35,102 bases of DNA from NCBI GenBank assembly GCA_018398765.1, contig JAHBMJ010001134.1, forward strand, positions 1-35,102. The letters are read 5' to 3'. A program made the translations under genes and the position numbers. The notes beneath the pieces were generated by a model. That model was given only the letters and a program-made list of their open reading frames with translations, was not told the DNA's origin and searched no databases. This DNA comes from Chromera velia (taxonomy: Eukaryota > Sar > Chromeraceae). Of the stretch, positions 10,868 through 20,484 are shown piece after piece. Numbering within the stretch: the stretch's first letter is position 1; each line of letters opens with the position of its first letter.

Positions 10868-13800
10868 GGGGGTTTTAAATCAACAGTCAGCAAATCTCTT
10901 GAAAAACATTTCCCCTTCCAAAGCTGAGTCGACTGAATTCAAAAGCACGAAGTTTCCAAGACCCAGAAAGAGACTGCATGAGCAGAGCTCTTCAGTATAG
11001 CGCAGTAGAGAGCATGGGGCTCGCTCATGCACACGCAACCGGGCAGTGCATGAAGAGTGAAGATGAATTCTCATGCACCTCGTTTGCGAATTTCTTCCTT
11101 GCCCCTCCCCGTTTTGAATTGCCCCCCCCCTCTTTCCTCCTTCTGCCTGCCCCACCCTCACGCGTGCAGCCTGTCCTCGGAGATCCCCCTTTGAAGTTCG
11201 AGCAGGACGAAGTCGAAGGGGAGGGAGACGGAGAGGACGGGACCCCCTCTACAGTAGCGACTGCGTTCTCGTCCTCTGGGGGGCCTCTGTTTCTCTCCGC
11301 CTCTTCCTCCTCCTTTCCCGAAACTGCACCTCTGACAGACTCACAAAGTTTCCAAGACGAAACCTCACCCTTGGCCAGCCAGCAGAAGGAGGGGGAGAAG
11401 GAGAAGGATGAGGAGACGGCACGCCTCCCGAGAGCCCCGCAGACACTCCCAACTACACGATCCACAGTGTTGAATCCCAGAGACAGAGGAGCAGGTGGTC
11501 GTGGAGGAGGTACAGAAAGAGAGACGACGAGACCCGTCTCCAGGAGGGGAANGGGGGGGGGGGATCGATGATGCGGGTGCCTCCAGCCCCCATGCAGCAG
11601 ATGCACATGCACACTGGCACTTCTGCCGTCTCTGCTGCAAGTCCTCTGAACTCTCCGAGGGCCCTCATGGCGGCCCGTTCCGGGGGAAGGAGCAGACGGG
11701 GGGGCATGCACATCCCCCCACCTGCCCCCTTTCTGGCAGTCCCACCGAAGGAGGGCGCAGACGCCCCTGGAGAGGGGGGGGGGGGCTCCAGTACGTATAT
11801 TGTTCTCGCCAACGGGATGAGAGTCCCCACCCGGATGGTCAACGGAAAGCTCGAAGCCTACCTGCCGCTCTCATGGCGAAATTTCAAGGCCATTCCGCTC
11901 GCCCCGAACGGTGAGTGGGTACTAAGGAACCCAAATCACTTGCCTCCCCAAGTGTCCCCTCAAGGAAAAAAGGGGCAGGACAACGCCACACAGCAGCAGC
12001 AGCAGCAGCAGCAACAACAACAAACGCAGCAGCCTCAACCCCACTTCCCCCACCCGCACGCATTTCCCCAACAGTTCCCTGCTCCCTACGGTCCCTTTCC
12101 CGGGGCCAGTCAGCAGTTCGGCTACAATCCCTACTACGACCCTTACTATCACCAATTCTACCAGCAGCAGTACGGACAGCAGATGGAGGACTACGCACAA
12201 ATCGAGCAGATGCAAATGCAACAGCAGCAGCAGTATGGAGGAGCACACTCTACTGCAGCAGCTCCGGTCCGTTTTTTTTTTCTACATAGCTTCCTCTCGC
12301 GCGCCTGCAGATTGCAGTGCGTCTCTTTGCAATGCACATAAGACTATAGGTTGAACGGGGGACTCCTCATTGGCATTTTTCTTTCCTTGTGTTGCTTAGA
12401 AAGGAGAAAGAATCCCTCTGCAAAACCCTACGTGGATCTTCTTTGAAGCTGCTCTTTTCTATGAGTTTTTTCAGTCGTCACCGGCATCGATCATCGTTTG
12501 AAATTAAAAAAATGAATGAGTGAGTGAATGGATGAATGTCTTGTTGGAATACGAACGTGACAGATGTTGTTATACACGGTCACTTTAGAGGATTGAGGTT
12601 CTGCCAAGGTTCGTCCTCTTTATTCGCCCTCACTGAACGTGTAGCTTTCTCGCATATTCTCCTTCTGCGTTGCTCCCGCGATGCTGACAGGACCTTCCTT
12701 TTCAGTGACCGGGAAAAGGCACCTGTGTATCTGTCTGTCTGTCTGAAGAAAAGGGGGAAGAAGAAGAAACAGACAGTCTGTCTGTCTGTCTTTCTTTTTG
12801 TCTGTTGTGTTCATGAAGAAAAGGAGGGAGAAGAAGAAGAAACATATAGTCTGTCTGTCCGTTTGTCTGTGTGTCTGTCTCTCTGTCTGTCTGCCTGTCC
12901 GTCCGAAAGAAAGGAAGCGATTCGGAAAAAGTGAAGTGAAGAAAAGACGATATAGTCTGTCTGTCTCCGCAGGGTCTCGTTCCTCCTTCCGTGGAAAGAG
13001 CAACACAGAGACGGTCTCGGTCGAGGTCCCGTCAGGGAGAGAGGGACCAAGATCGTTCGAAGGGAGTGGTCAGTCTCGTGTGTCTCCCTTGTTCGGTCTT
13101 TGTTTTTTGAGGTTTTTCAATTAATTGATCTCGGACTCTGCGGTTGTACTGGGAGCGTCCTTTCCTTTGTCTCATTCATTCATTTCTTCTTCTCAGGCAA
13201 TGGCGGAGGGGGGGGTTGAGCTCTAGGTGCAGCTACGGAAAAGACTGGCATGGGACTTGTACGAGGCTTTCTTCTTTTCGCTGAGATCTTCAATTTGTTT
13301 TCAGATCTGTATGTTTCTTGTCTCCGTTTTCTCTACCGTTGACTCGGCTCTTCCGCCGCTGTATGTGTGTGTGCGCGCATGTATGTTTGTACGTATTCAT
13401 GTGTGCGCGTCTGCATCTGTGCGTGTAGGGTTTGCCGACCGTCCCGATCAGTACCACCACAGAGGACGGGGTCTGCCCTCTTCCTATCCCGCAGAAAGAA
13501 GAGCAGGGAGCGGCTGTTCTAGTGCCTATGACAGAAGAGGTCCAGGGCCCCGGAAAAACGGACAGCCGGCCTGACGGAGATGGGGCCTCTACAACAGAGC
13601 GTGCAGACGCAGAAAGTGCTGCAGTCCCCTTGACGATGTCGGAGACGGAGGGGGCAGATGCCGGGGCCCCCTTGACGATGTCGGAGACGGAGGGGGCAGA
13701 TGCCGGGGCCCCCTTGGCGAAGTCGGGGATGGAGGGGGCAGATGCCGGGGCCCCCATGACGATGTCGGAGACGGAAGGGGCAGATGCCGGGGCCCCCATG

Positions 13801-14511
13801 ACAACGTCAGAGATGGAGGGGGCAGATGCCGGGGCCCCCTTGGCGAAGTCGGGGATGGAGGAGGCAGGTTCCGGGGCCCCCATGACGATGTCCGAGACGG
13901 AGAGGGCAGACGCCGGGGCCCCCATGACGATGTCGGAGACGGAGGGGGCAGATGCCGGGGCCCCCATGACTATGTCAGAGACGGAGGGGGCAGATGCCGG
14001 GGCATTCCAGGAAGAAGGGTTGGTTGCAGAAAGAACGGACAGGCTTGAAAGGAAACAAACGGCTTTCGACCGATTGAGTGCACACCCCGAAAGAACAAAG
14101 AACTGAATCAAGCAGACAGAGACGGAGGACAGACAGAATCATTGAGCTCAAAGGAGGAATGGAGGGAACAAGGAAAACCTAGAGATAGTCGTAGTCAAAA
14201 AAGGCAGGAAAAGAATTGAGCATTCCTTCACGCCTGCACGATGACTCCTTGCCTGCATCTCTCTTTCTCGTTCTGTATTGCAGGGAAGCAAAAGACGACT
14301 CCAATGAGGCACCTTCTTCCGTCTCCGCACCCGTTCCTTTCTCCTCCTCATTGGATGCTTCAAGCTCTGCGGTTGCGGCTCTGCAAGCAACAGAGAGCTC
14401 GGCAGCCTTCTTGCAACATGCAGACGAGTGAGTGAGTCCGTTTGGAGAGCCGACTGCTGTCTCCTCCCTACTTCCTTTCTCTCTCTCCCTCTCTCTCTTT
14501 CTCTTTCTCTT

Positions 14512-14559
<48 letters not shown>

Positions 14560-14761
14560 GCTCCCTCCCTCCCCCTCTTCCTCGGGTGTGTGGCTCTTTT
14601 GCCCTCCTTTTACGTCTCCGGCTTCCTTCCGTTCCGTAGTTGCAGTGCATTCGTTTGGTTCTGTTGGGCCCTGTTCCGCCTCATTTCTCTCACACCTTTC
14701 TGAAACGTCTGCATGTTAAATTTACTGCAGGGCAACGGATGCGCCCATGGCATCCGAATAG
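9509..14761 (+). CDS. Unrecognised low-complexity protein with Cys/His-rich N-terminus, 7 exons
   Basis: Proposed exons: 9509-10258, 10715-10801, 11170-12266, 12973-13068, 13429-14018, 14284-14427 and 14731-14761, ending in TAG. All are GT-AG and join in frame, except that the third exon needs its ambiguous G-run (N at 11552) to differ by one base. An in-frame TAG lies two codons before the ATG at 9509; a second ATG at 9533 is possible. The first exon carries FFCPAHTCFHCH and later PCSTCAW, which could bind zinc. Exon 3 holds a Gln run (about 11994-12040), a Tyr/Gln-rich segment (YNPYYDPYYHQFYQQQY) and the motif YIVLANGMRVPTRMVNG. Exon 4 encodes RRSRSRSRQ. Exon 5 carries nine 14-residue repeats. 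The composition suggests an RNA-associated, condensate-prone protein, but that is inference; I recognise no family. A short extra exon near 10590 is possible. Confidence 0.65.
10823..10863. repeat. (GT)n microsatellite
   Basis: About twenty TG units just after the GTGAGC splice donor at 10802, inside the second intron of the plus-strand gene. Confidence 0.95.
11994..12040 (+). repeat. CAG/CAA run encoding polyglutamine
   Basis: Consecutive CAG codons then CAA codons encode about eleven Gln, followed by TQQPQP, within exon 3 of the plus-strand gene. The mixture of CAG and CAA argues for a translated, selected tract rather than a recent pure-triplet expansion. Confidence 0.9.
13624..14001 (+). 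repeat. Nine tandem 42-bp units encoding a 14-residue acidic repeat
   Basis: The unit is APMTMSETEGADAG. The nine copies keep reading frame and vary mainly at TMSETE (alternatives AKSGME and TTSEME). The AKSGME form appears in units 3 and 6, hinting at higher-order duplication of a block of three. There is one Asp and two Glu per unit with no aromatic residues, so a disordered acidic segment is likely. Confidence 0.95.
14477..14558. repeat. (CT)n microsatellite
   Basis: CTCTCTCTTTCT grading into pure CT repeats, in the last intron of the plus-strand gene upstream of the acceptor at 14730. It may serve as an extended polypyrimidine tract. Confidence 0.9.
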
Positions 14762-15461
14762 ACAGGGGAGGGTTGCTACACAGACAACATGCACGTTCCG
14801 GTAGAAGCTTTGCCGATACTTCTCTGTCTTCGTCACAGAGATATCTGCCTGCCTGGTTCTGCGAAGCAGCAAGAGACCATTCTGTGTGTCTACTTCAAAC
14901 TAGACAGATAGAAGCATGAAGCTGTCTTCCTGTGTCTGCGCGAGTAGACTCGCAGCCTGTTGCACGATACCGGCAGGCTACATTGTCACACAGTGGGCGG
15001 CAGACTGTACCTCTCGATCTGGTTTCTTGAGGCTCATGTGCCTTGCGGAAACAGCCGCTCAGAGCTCGCTCTCCCACTTTTGTGTGTCGGCTGACACTGC
15101 CCATATATGAACCATTTGGGCTGTCTGATGTCACAGATGAGTCGGTCGGAGAATTCAAAGTTTCTTTTGTCTGTTTGGATCGAGAGTCCTTCCAGTCCAA
15201 GTTCCGGGCCTGGTGGAATCAATCCTATGCAAATATCATAGATCGGCCTGCAGCTAGCAGTATGCATTCAGTCGATGCATACCAAACAAAGGATAGCATG
15301 TACATAGAAGTCTTGGAAGACAGTTTGCAACGTGCACAGTCGTGTAAACATCTCCTGAATAATTCTTTCCAATTTCTGTCACTTTATTAAAATATATATT
15401 AAACTTTGAAATAATTTTATTAATCAAATTAAGTGTACCGCCATATGTCGATAAAAATATC
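14762..15461. other. Spacer downstream of the plus-strand gene, no gene assigned
   Basis: Should contain the 3' UTR of the upstream gene. An open frame at 15043-15390 has no family resemblance and no splice context I can defend. Composition shifts sharply to AT-rich at about 15385, which marks the boundary of the repeat nest. Confidence 0.5.
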
Positions 15462-15466
15462 AAAGG
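15462..15466 (+). repeat. Left target-site duplication (AAAGG) of the LTR element
   Basis: AAAGG abuts the left LTR and recurs exactly at 20480-20484 right after the right LTR. Five bases is the size expected for Ty3/gypsy integrases. Confidence 0.9.
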
Positions 15467-15748
15467 TGTAGTACTGATGCCTGGCGCCGCCAACGTGTCA
15501 TCGCCTGATTGTCATCGCCTGATTATCATGCCGCCGCGTGTTTGATGCACGCGCTTAGTCTGCCGGCCTGCCTCAGTCTGCATGCTTTTGCTGCATGCGT
15601 CTTTTCACAGACTGACACTCGTGTTGTGATGTATTGTGGTTTATGGAGAAACAACAATGTCTAGAAGAAGAACCGAACGATCAGTTCTTTTATGTGTCCT
15701 ATGAATGGCTCTAGAAATCCTCCCTAGTTATCTCTTAACAATCTTACA
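15467..15748 (+). repeat. 5' LTR
   Basis: Starts TGTAGTACTGATGCC and ends AATCTTACA. It is the same length as the right-hand LTR. About 16 mismatches separate the two, all but one transitions. Confidence 0.95.
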
Positions 15749-15762
15749 GGGTAGCAGAAGCC
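15749..15762 (+). promoter_or_regulatory. Primer-binding site, initiator-Met-tRNA-like
   Basis: GGGTAGCAGAAGC directly follows the left LTR. It resembles the TGGTAGCAGAGC complement of an initiator Met tRNA 3' end, with a changed first base and one further mismatch, consistent with decay of an old insertion. Confidence 0.6.
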
Positions 15763-15970
15763 TCGTTCGACCAGAGGCTATCGTTGATCAAATCCATTTA
15801 TGTTGTGGTTGCACTGAATGGCTGAAGGGACATTCAGTCAGTTTGTTACTCAGTCCGAGTGCAACGCGCAGTTCTAGAAGCTATGCCAGGAACTTTTCTT
15901 GCAGCGCTCTGTGATGCAGAGACTGGCAGATGAAGTTGGGGAGCCACGGACGTAAGTTGTGCTTCCGACC

Positions 15971-17226
15971 ATGGCCGCTGGAGTGGAGATGTCTGCCGAT
16001 GAACATCCTCTGTTGCTCGACGGAGAACTGCCTCGAGCCTACAAGGTGAGGGAGCCCTCCATCTTTGCAGGGGATTGGCATGAGGTCTCTGACTGGTTCG
16101 AAGATATAAAGGAGTATTGCCAGGGCACGGGAGTGTCAGAGAGTCGATAGCTCTTTGTTTCGAAGAGCTATCTGTCAAAGACTCTGAAGAAGTGGGTCCA
16201 TCGGAAGCAGAAAAGCGCAACTCCCTTCCGTTCCTTCCAAGACTTTGCAGAGGCACTGAAAAAGAGGTACATCGACCCACTGGAGCAGGATCACCGCAGG
16301 GATACACTGGAGGAGCTCCAATACTCGGAGTGCAGAGGGAGGGCTGGGAGGAAGGAGGAGTAGGCAGTACGCTAATCATGACTGAGGGGTAAGAAGTACT
16401 TAGTAAATGCCGAAGAAGGCATTCGGATAGAGAAGCGTCAAGTATGAGGTCGCATGAGAGAGAGAACTAGCAGCGAGAGCAGTAACCAGGACAGAAGGAA
16501 GAGATGAAAGACGTATAGGCCAGACACTAGGAACAAACTTTAAGTCAATGCCAATACTCGAAAGCACAGGGCATGGAGAGCTTTGGAGACGCTTTCCTGG
16601 ACCTGGTGGAAGAGATCAAAGATATATCGACCCCTGCTGATCTCGATCTCATTCACATCTTCAAGAAGGCCATCCCCGACCTGATTTGCCTCAAGGTGAA
16701 CAAAAAAGCTCCTTCCACTCTTGAGGAGGCAGTAGAGGCGGCTTGTATCGCAGCAAAGACTTTGAAAGGAAGGGGTGGGAACCGAAAGAGGCATACTCAG
16801 ACTGGGGGTAGCAGACTGAATGGAAAACACCAGGGTGGGTCCAATTCTGACGGACCTGTTCCCATACAGCTGGACGCTGTGTGCTCTCTTTCTTCAAAAG
16901 AGAGAGCCGAACTGATGCGACAAGGATGGTGCTTCCTCTGTAAGCAGAAGGGACATGAGAAGAAAGATTGTCCATCCTTCTTGTCTTTGCAGAGAAGATT
17001 CGGGTCAAATGTTCCCAGACTGCAGCAGCCATACGGAAGAAGACCATGGGGTCCTTCGGGACCGCAGAGACCTGCGTATGGTGGTCAGGGAGGTCTACCT
17101 ATTGGCGCCGGCGGTGGAAAAGGACGATGGGTGTGGATACCAGTCGGACGGACAGGGCCACCGCGTAGCTCTCCACCGAATGCGCAGAGAGGTCGCCCAC
17201 AGGGAGGGCAGAGAGGGCATGCTTAG
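15971..17226 (+). pseudogene. Retrotransposon Gag, frame-broken
   Basis: The frame opens at the ATG at 15971 with LPRAYKVREPSIFAGDW, then breaks near 16150. A second frame (about 16160-16360) continues with FAEALKKRYIDPLEQDHRR, typical of Ty3/gypsy capsid. After several stops, 16573-17226 carries the C-terminal part with a CCHC zinc knuckle CFLCKQKGHEKKDC (16930-16971) and a Gly/Arg-rich tail. At least two frame breaks prevent a full Gag. Confidence 0.85.
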
Positions 17227-17322
17227 AATAGCCGTGCAGCTGGTATCCAGACTGCAAGGCAGGAGGGGGATCAGGTTATTGGAGAAGGAGAGGAAGAATT
17301 CTGGTTCCCTGACAATAAGCCC

Positions 17323-17715
17323 TTGATGAACATTGAGGGAGAGCAGCCCACTGACCCCTACGTATACGACCAGGCGAATATGATCGGCGCTGCCAGTGCT
17401 GATGGGAAGGTGAAGATGATTCGCTTCCAGAGCACTGTTGAGGGCATTCCGGTGAGAGTGCTCTTAGACTGTGGGGCGGGGGAGACATTTCTGTCTGCCC
17501 AATTCGCTTACAACAAAGGTCTTCCCATCAGGAAGATGCAAAATTTGCGTCAGTGTAGGGGGGCCATTAAGGGAGAAGACGGGCAGACGGTGGTGACTAT
17601 GGTTAGCGAGTACACTAGTCCTCTGGCCTTCTCCATTCAGGGGTACCACCAGAGAATGAAGTTCACCCTAGCTGACCTTGATGACGACTATGATGTCTAT
17701 CTGGGCATGAAGTGA
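17323..17715 (+). pseudogene. Retropepsin-like aspartic protease region of the retrotransposon
   Basis: Contains VRVLLDCGAGETFLS, the counterpart of the retroviral-type LLDSGA motif with Cys in place of Ser, and a downstream DVYLGMK that matches the usual ...ILGMD end of such domains. The frame closes at a TGA (17713-17715) before the RT frame begins. Confidence 0.8.
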
Positions 17716-17736
17716 CTGATCGAACATGAGCTTTGT

Positions 17737-18998
17737 GTGCATTGGGGCAAAGGAGAAGTGGAGATTCCAGTCCCAGGGGTTCATGAAAGGTCAGTCACTA
17801 TCAAGTCACAGACACAGACATCTGTCCGTACTCTTTCCAGCAGAGAGTTTAAAAGAGAGGTCAGGAAGGGCCGTGTGCGAGAGGTGTATCTTTGTAGATT
17901 AGAAATGGTAGAGCCTGTGCTGGCCCCTATGCCGATGACCCTGGAGGTAAAACCCCCAGGTGAGGCGAAAATGGCAGCGGCGATCAGAGAAAAAACAGAG
18001 AAGGAAGTGCTAGAAGGAGAGACAGCAGAAGAGAAAGCAGAGAGGGAGAAGGATGAAACGCTCCATAGGGGGTGGTCAAAAGTCATGAGTGATCTCTCCC
18101 TCCACCCTGCAGCTCGACGGGTAGTGGGAGAGTATCGGGACATCTTTTGCGACGAGATTCCTAAGCTATCCCCAAGACGGTCAGTCGAGTTCGCGATTGA
18201 TCTGGAGCCTAGACACCCTCCTCCCGCTCGGCTGCCATACCAACTTTCTTTTGGAGAGTTTGATGAGATGAGGAGACAACTGGATGATCTGCTGGCAAAG
18301 GGATTCATCCGTCCCTCTATCTCTCCGTTTGCAGCACCAGCCTTCTTTGTGGCAAAGAAAGATGGGAGTCTACGGATGTGCATCGACTACCGCGCCATCA
18401 ACAAGATCACGATCAAGGACAAGTATGCGATGCCCAGATTAGAAGAATTGTTGAACCGTCTCCGCGGAGCAAAAATTTTTTCGGTCCTTGATATGCGGCA
18501 ATTTTTCTATCAGCTTCGCATTCGACTGGGTGACGAACTAAAGACAGCGATATGCACCCGGTATGGCAACTATGAGTGGCTGGTGATGCCTTTTGGGATA
18601 TGTAACCCACCGCCGACCAGCTAGCGAGCTATTCAGGTTTGCCTTCGCGAAGTTTTGGATGACTACGCATTTGCTTAGATCGATGACGTCCTCGTGTACT
18701 CCCCGACGGTCGACTAACATGAAGAGGATTTGCAGAGAGTCCTTGGATGCCTGAGAAAAGACGAGTATTATGTAGAGATCTCCAAGTGCAAATTCTTTGT
18801 CCCAAAAGTTGTGTATATCGGGCTGGAGATCTCGGATGTAGGAGTGAGAGCGGAGCCAAAGAAGGCAGAGCTCGTTCAGACTTGGCCGAAGCCTGAGAAC
18901 AAACACGAGCTTCGTGTCTTCTTGGGACTGTGCAACTGGTTTCGAAGATTCATTTACAAGTACAGTCACGTCATAGCCCCACTCGAGGGAGAGAGCAG
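17737..18998 (+). pseudogene. Reverse transcriptase region of the retrotransposon, three in-frame stops
   Basis: Fingers and palm are clear: LLAKGFIRPSISPFAAP, VAKKDGSLRMCIDYRAIN, IFSVLDMRQFFYQLRI and WLVMPFGICNPP. Stops lie in frame at 18622 (TAG), 18676 (TAG, at the Tyr of the YIDD catalytic box, which then reads IDDVLVYS) and 18715 (TAA). The thumb side continues with SKCKFFVPKVVYIGLEIS and LRVFLGLCNWFRRFI, then breaks off at about 18998 without any RNase H. Confidence 0.9.
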
Positions 18999-19310
18999 CA
19001 CATTACTACAACCAGAAAAGAAGAGAAGAAGAATTCAAACCTGGAGATTGGGTTATAGTCCACAGGAACTTCTTTGCCGGAGCAAAGACACTGGAGGGAG
19101 ATCGAAAGAAACTTGCATGTCTGTGGTACGGGCCATTTGAAGTAGACCGACGGGTCGGAAAGGTCGCATACGAACTGGTGTTTCCTGAGGGGGTCAGAAG
19201 ACATCCAGTTCTCCACATGGTTTGGTTGAAGAGATATTTGTTGCAAGAAGGACAGTCTGAAAAGAATCTTCTGCCGGTGCGCCTTCCACACTTGACTGAA
19301 GAAGAGCATG
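18999..19310 (+). pseudogene. Integrase C-terminal GPY/F-type module, fused to RT by deletion
   Basis: Reads AHYYNQKRREEEFKPGDWV, then LACLWYGPFEVDRRVGK, AYELVFPEGVRRHPVLHMVW and LKRYL, the usual end of Ty3/gypsy integrases. No HHCC finger or DDE core precedes it. The junction lies within a purine-rich stretch at about 18993-19003, and the frame differs from the RT frame. Confidence 0.85.
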
Positions 19311-19498
19311 AAGTAGAGACAGTCCTCAACAAGAGGAAGATCGGTCGTAGTGTGGAGTATTTGGTACACTGAAAAGGGGATTCAGAAGAGAATGCTATGT
19401 GGGAGCCATCAGAGAATCTTCTGAATGCTCGTTCGAAAATCAGAGAGTTTTTGGCGCGGCCTGGAAGGCCTCTCGGAGGGAGAAGGGGAAAGAAGTGA
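19311..19498 (+). pseudogene. Chromodomain of the retrotransposon, interrupted by a stop
   Basis: Reads EVETVLNKRKIGRSVEYLVH, a TGA (19370-19372), then KGDSEENAMWEPSENLL and NARSKIREFL to a second TGA at 19496. The first TGA replaces the Trp of the YLVKWKG box, one of the aromatic-cage residues that bind methylated histone lysine. The domain places the element among chromoviruses. Confidence 0.88.
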
Positions 19499-20197
19499 GG
19501 AGACTAAGAATCAAAGGGAATGAATGCATATGAGTAAATGTTTGTGCATGACTTTCTCTCACTCTCGTTCTATTCCTGAGGGGTCGCGGGAAGGACGGGG
19601 GAAGTGAGAATGAATGGATGAATGAATGAATAAATGCATGAATGAATGAATGAACGAATGATGCAGTTTTCTTCTCTCTGTCTTGTGACAACGTCTTCTC
19701 TCTCTGTCATCGTCTTTGCATCTTTCTCTGTGTCTTTCCCTATTTCTTCTCTCTCTTTTGTATGCTTTTTATTGCTTTTCTCTTTCCTATGTTCAGGTTT
19801 CCTTCTCAATGCCTTTCGCGCACGCATGCATGTATTCTGTTCTCTTCTTCCGTCTATTTATTTTTTTTGCACCGTTTAATGCACGGAGTCACTTGTCTGG
19901 TGACTGAATGTGGAGCATCCAGTCTGAATGGGTGTTCTTCTATGATCGGCTGCATGAAGGGGTCCATGCAAGCCGATGCCTGCTCATGTTGTTGGCCGTG
20001 GCATACCAACATGTCGAGGGATGTTTATGTGATGGGTCGTTTGCGGGTCGATTGAGATCGATTGATTCACTGCAGTCTCGTGTGTCTGGCCGTCAGTGAA
20101 CAAATGTCTTGTCCAGCTGCATTTGATAAAAGTGTGTCCGTTCAGGTTTGACTACGTGTGAGGAGTGAGGACACACGTCTGAGAGGGGCGGGCATGT
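19499..20197 (+). other. 3' untranslated part of the retrotransposon, with polypurine tract
   Basis: No coding similarity. A (GAAT)n run lies at about 19610-19660. The purine-rich GAGAGGGGCGGG at 20181-20192 ends a few bases before the right LTR and is the likely plus-strand primer (polypurine tract). Confidence 0.6.
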
Positions 20198-20479
20198 TGT
20201 AGTACTGATACCTGGCGCCGCCAACATGTCATCGCTTGATTGTCATCGCCTGATTATCGCGCCGCCGTATGTTTGATACACGCGCTTAGTCTGCCGGCCT
20301 GCCTCAGTCTGCATGCTTTTGCTGCATGTGTCTTTTCACAGACTGACACTGGTGTTATGATGTATTGTGGTTTATGGAGAAACAACAATGTCTAGAAGAA
20401 GAACCGAACGATCAGTTCTTTTGTGCGTCCTATGAATAGCTCTAGAAATCCTCCCTAGTTATCTCTTAGCAATCTTATA
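20198..20479 (+). repeat. 3' LTR
   Basis: Starts TGTAGTACTGATACC and ends AATCTTATA; the terminal CA has become TA. It is followed by the AAAGG target duplicate. Confidence 0.95.
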
Positions 20480-20484
20480 AAAGG
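20480..20484 (+). repeat. Right target-site duplication (AAAGG) of the LTR element
   Basis: Exact copy of 15462-15466, adjoining the right LTR end. Confidence 0.9.

Larger units (their letters stand above)
15467..20479 (+). mobile_element. Ty3/gypsy chromovirus LTR retrotransposon, defective, internally deleted
   Basis: A 5013-bp element bounded by two 282-bp LTRs (TG...CA in the left copy, TG...TA in the right) and flanked by a perfect 5-bp duplication AAAGG (15462-15466 and 20480-20484). Internal order is primer-binding site, Gag with CCHC knuckle, protease, RT, integrase C-terminal GPY/F-type module, chromodomain, polypurine tract. The PR-RT-IN order and chromodomain are diagnostic of chromoviruses. 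The RT palm runs almost directly into the integrase tail near 18998, so RNase H, the integrase zinc finger and the catalytic core are missing. Several frame breaks and stop codons mean no functional polyprotein is made. The LTRs differ at about 16 of 282 positions. Confidence 0.95.

Noticed and set aside
11025-11711. Minus-strand frame of 228 codons opposite the plus-strand gene
   Set aside because: It is the Ser/Pro-rich shadow of exon 3 on the other strand, with no family signal and with an N inside it.
13624-14001. CRISPR array suggested by regular 42-bp repeats
   Set aside because: Repeats are contiguous without unique spacers, in frame inside an exon, and the genome is eukaryotic.
15043-15390. 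Plus-strand 115-codon frame downstream of the seven-exon gene
   Set aside because: No recognisable domain; likely 3' UTR or old repeat. Its end coincides with the shift to AT-rich repeat DNA.
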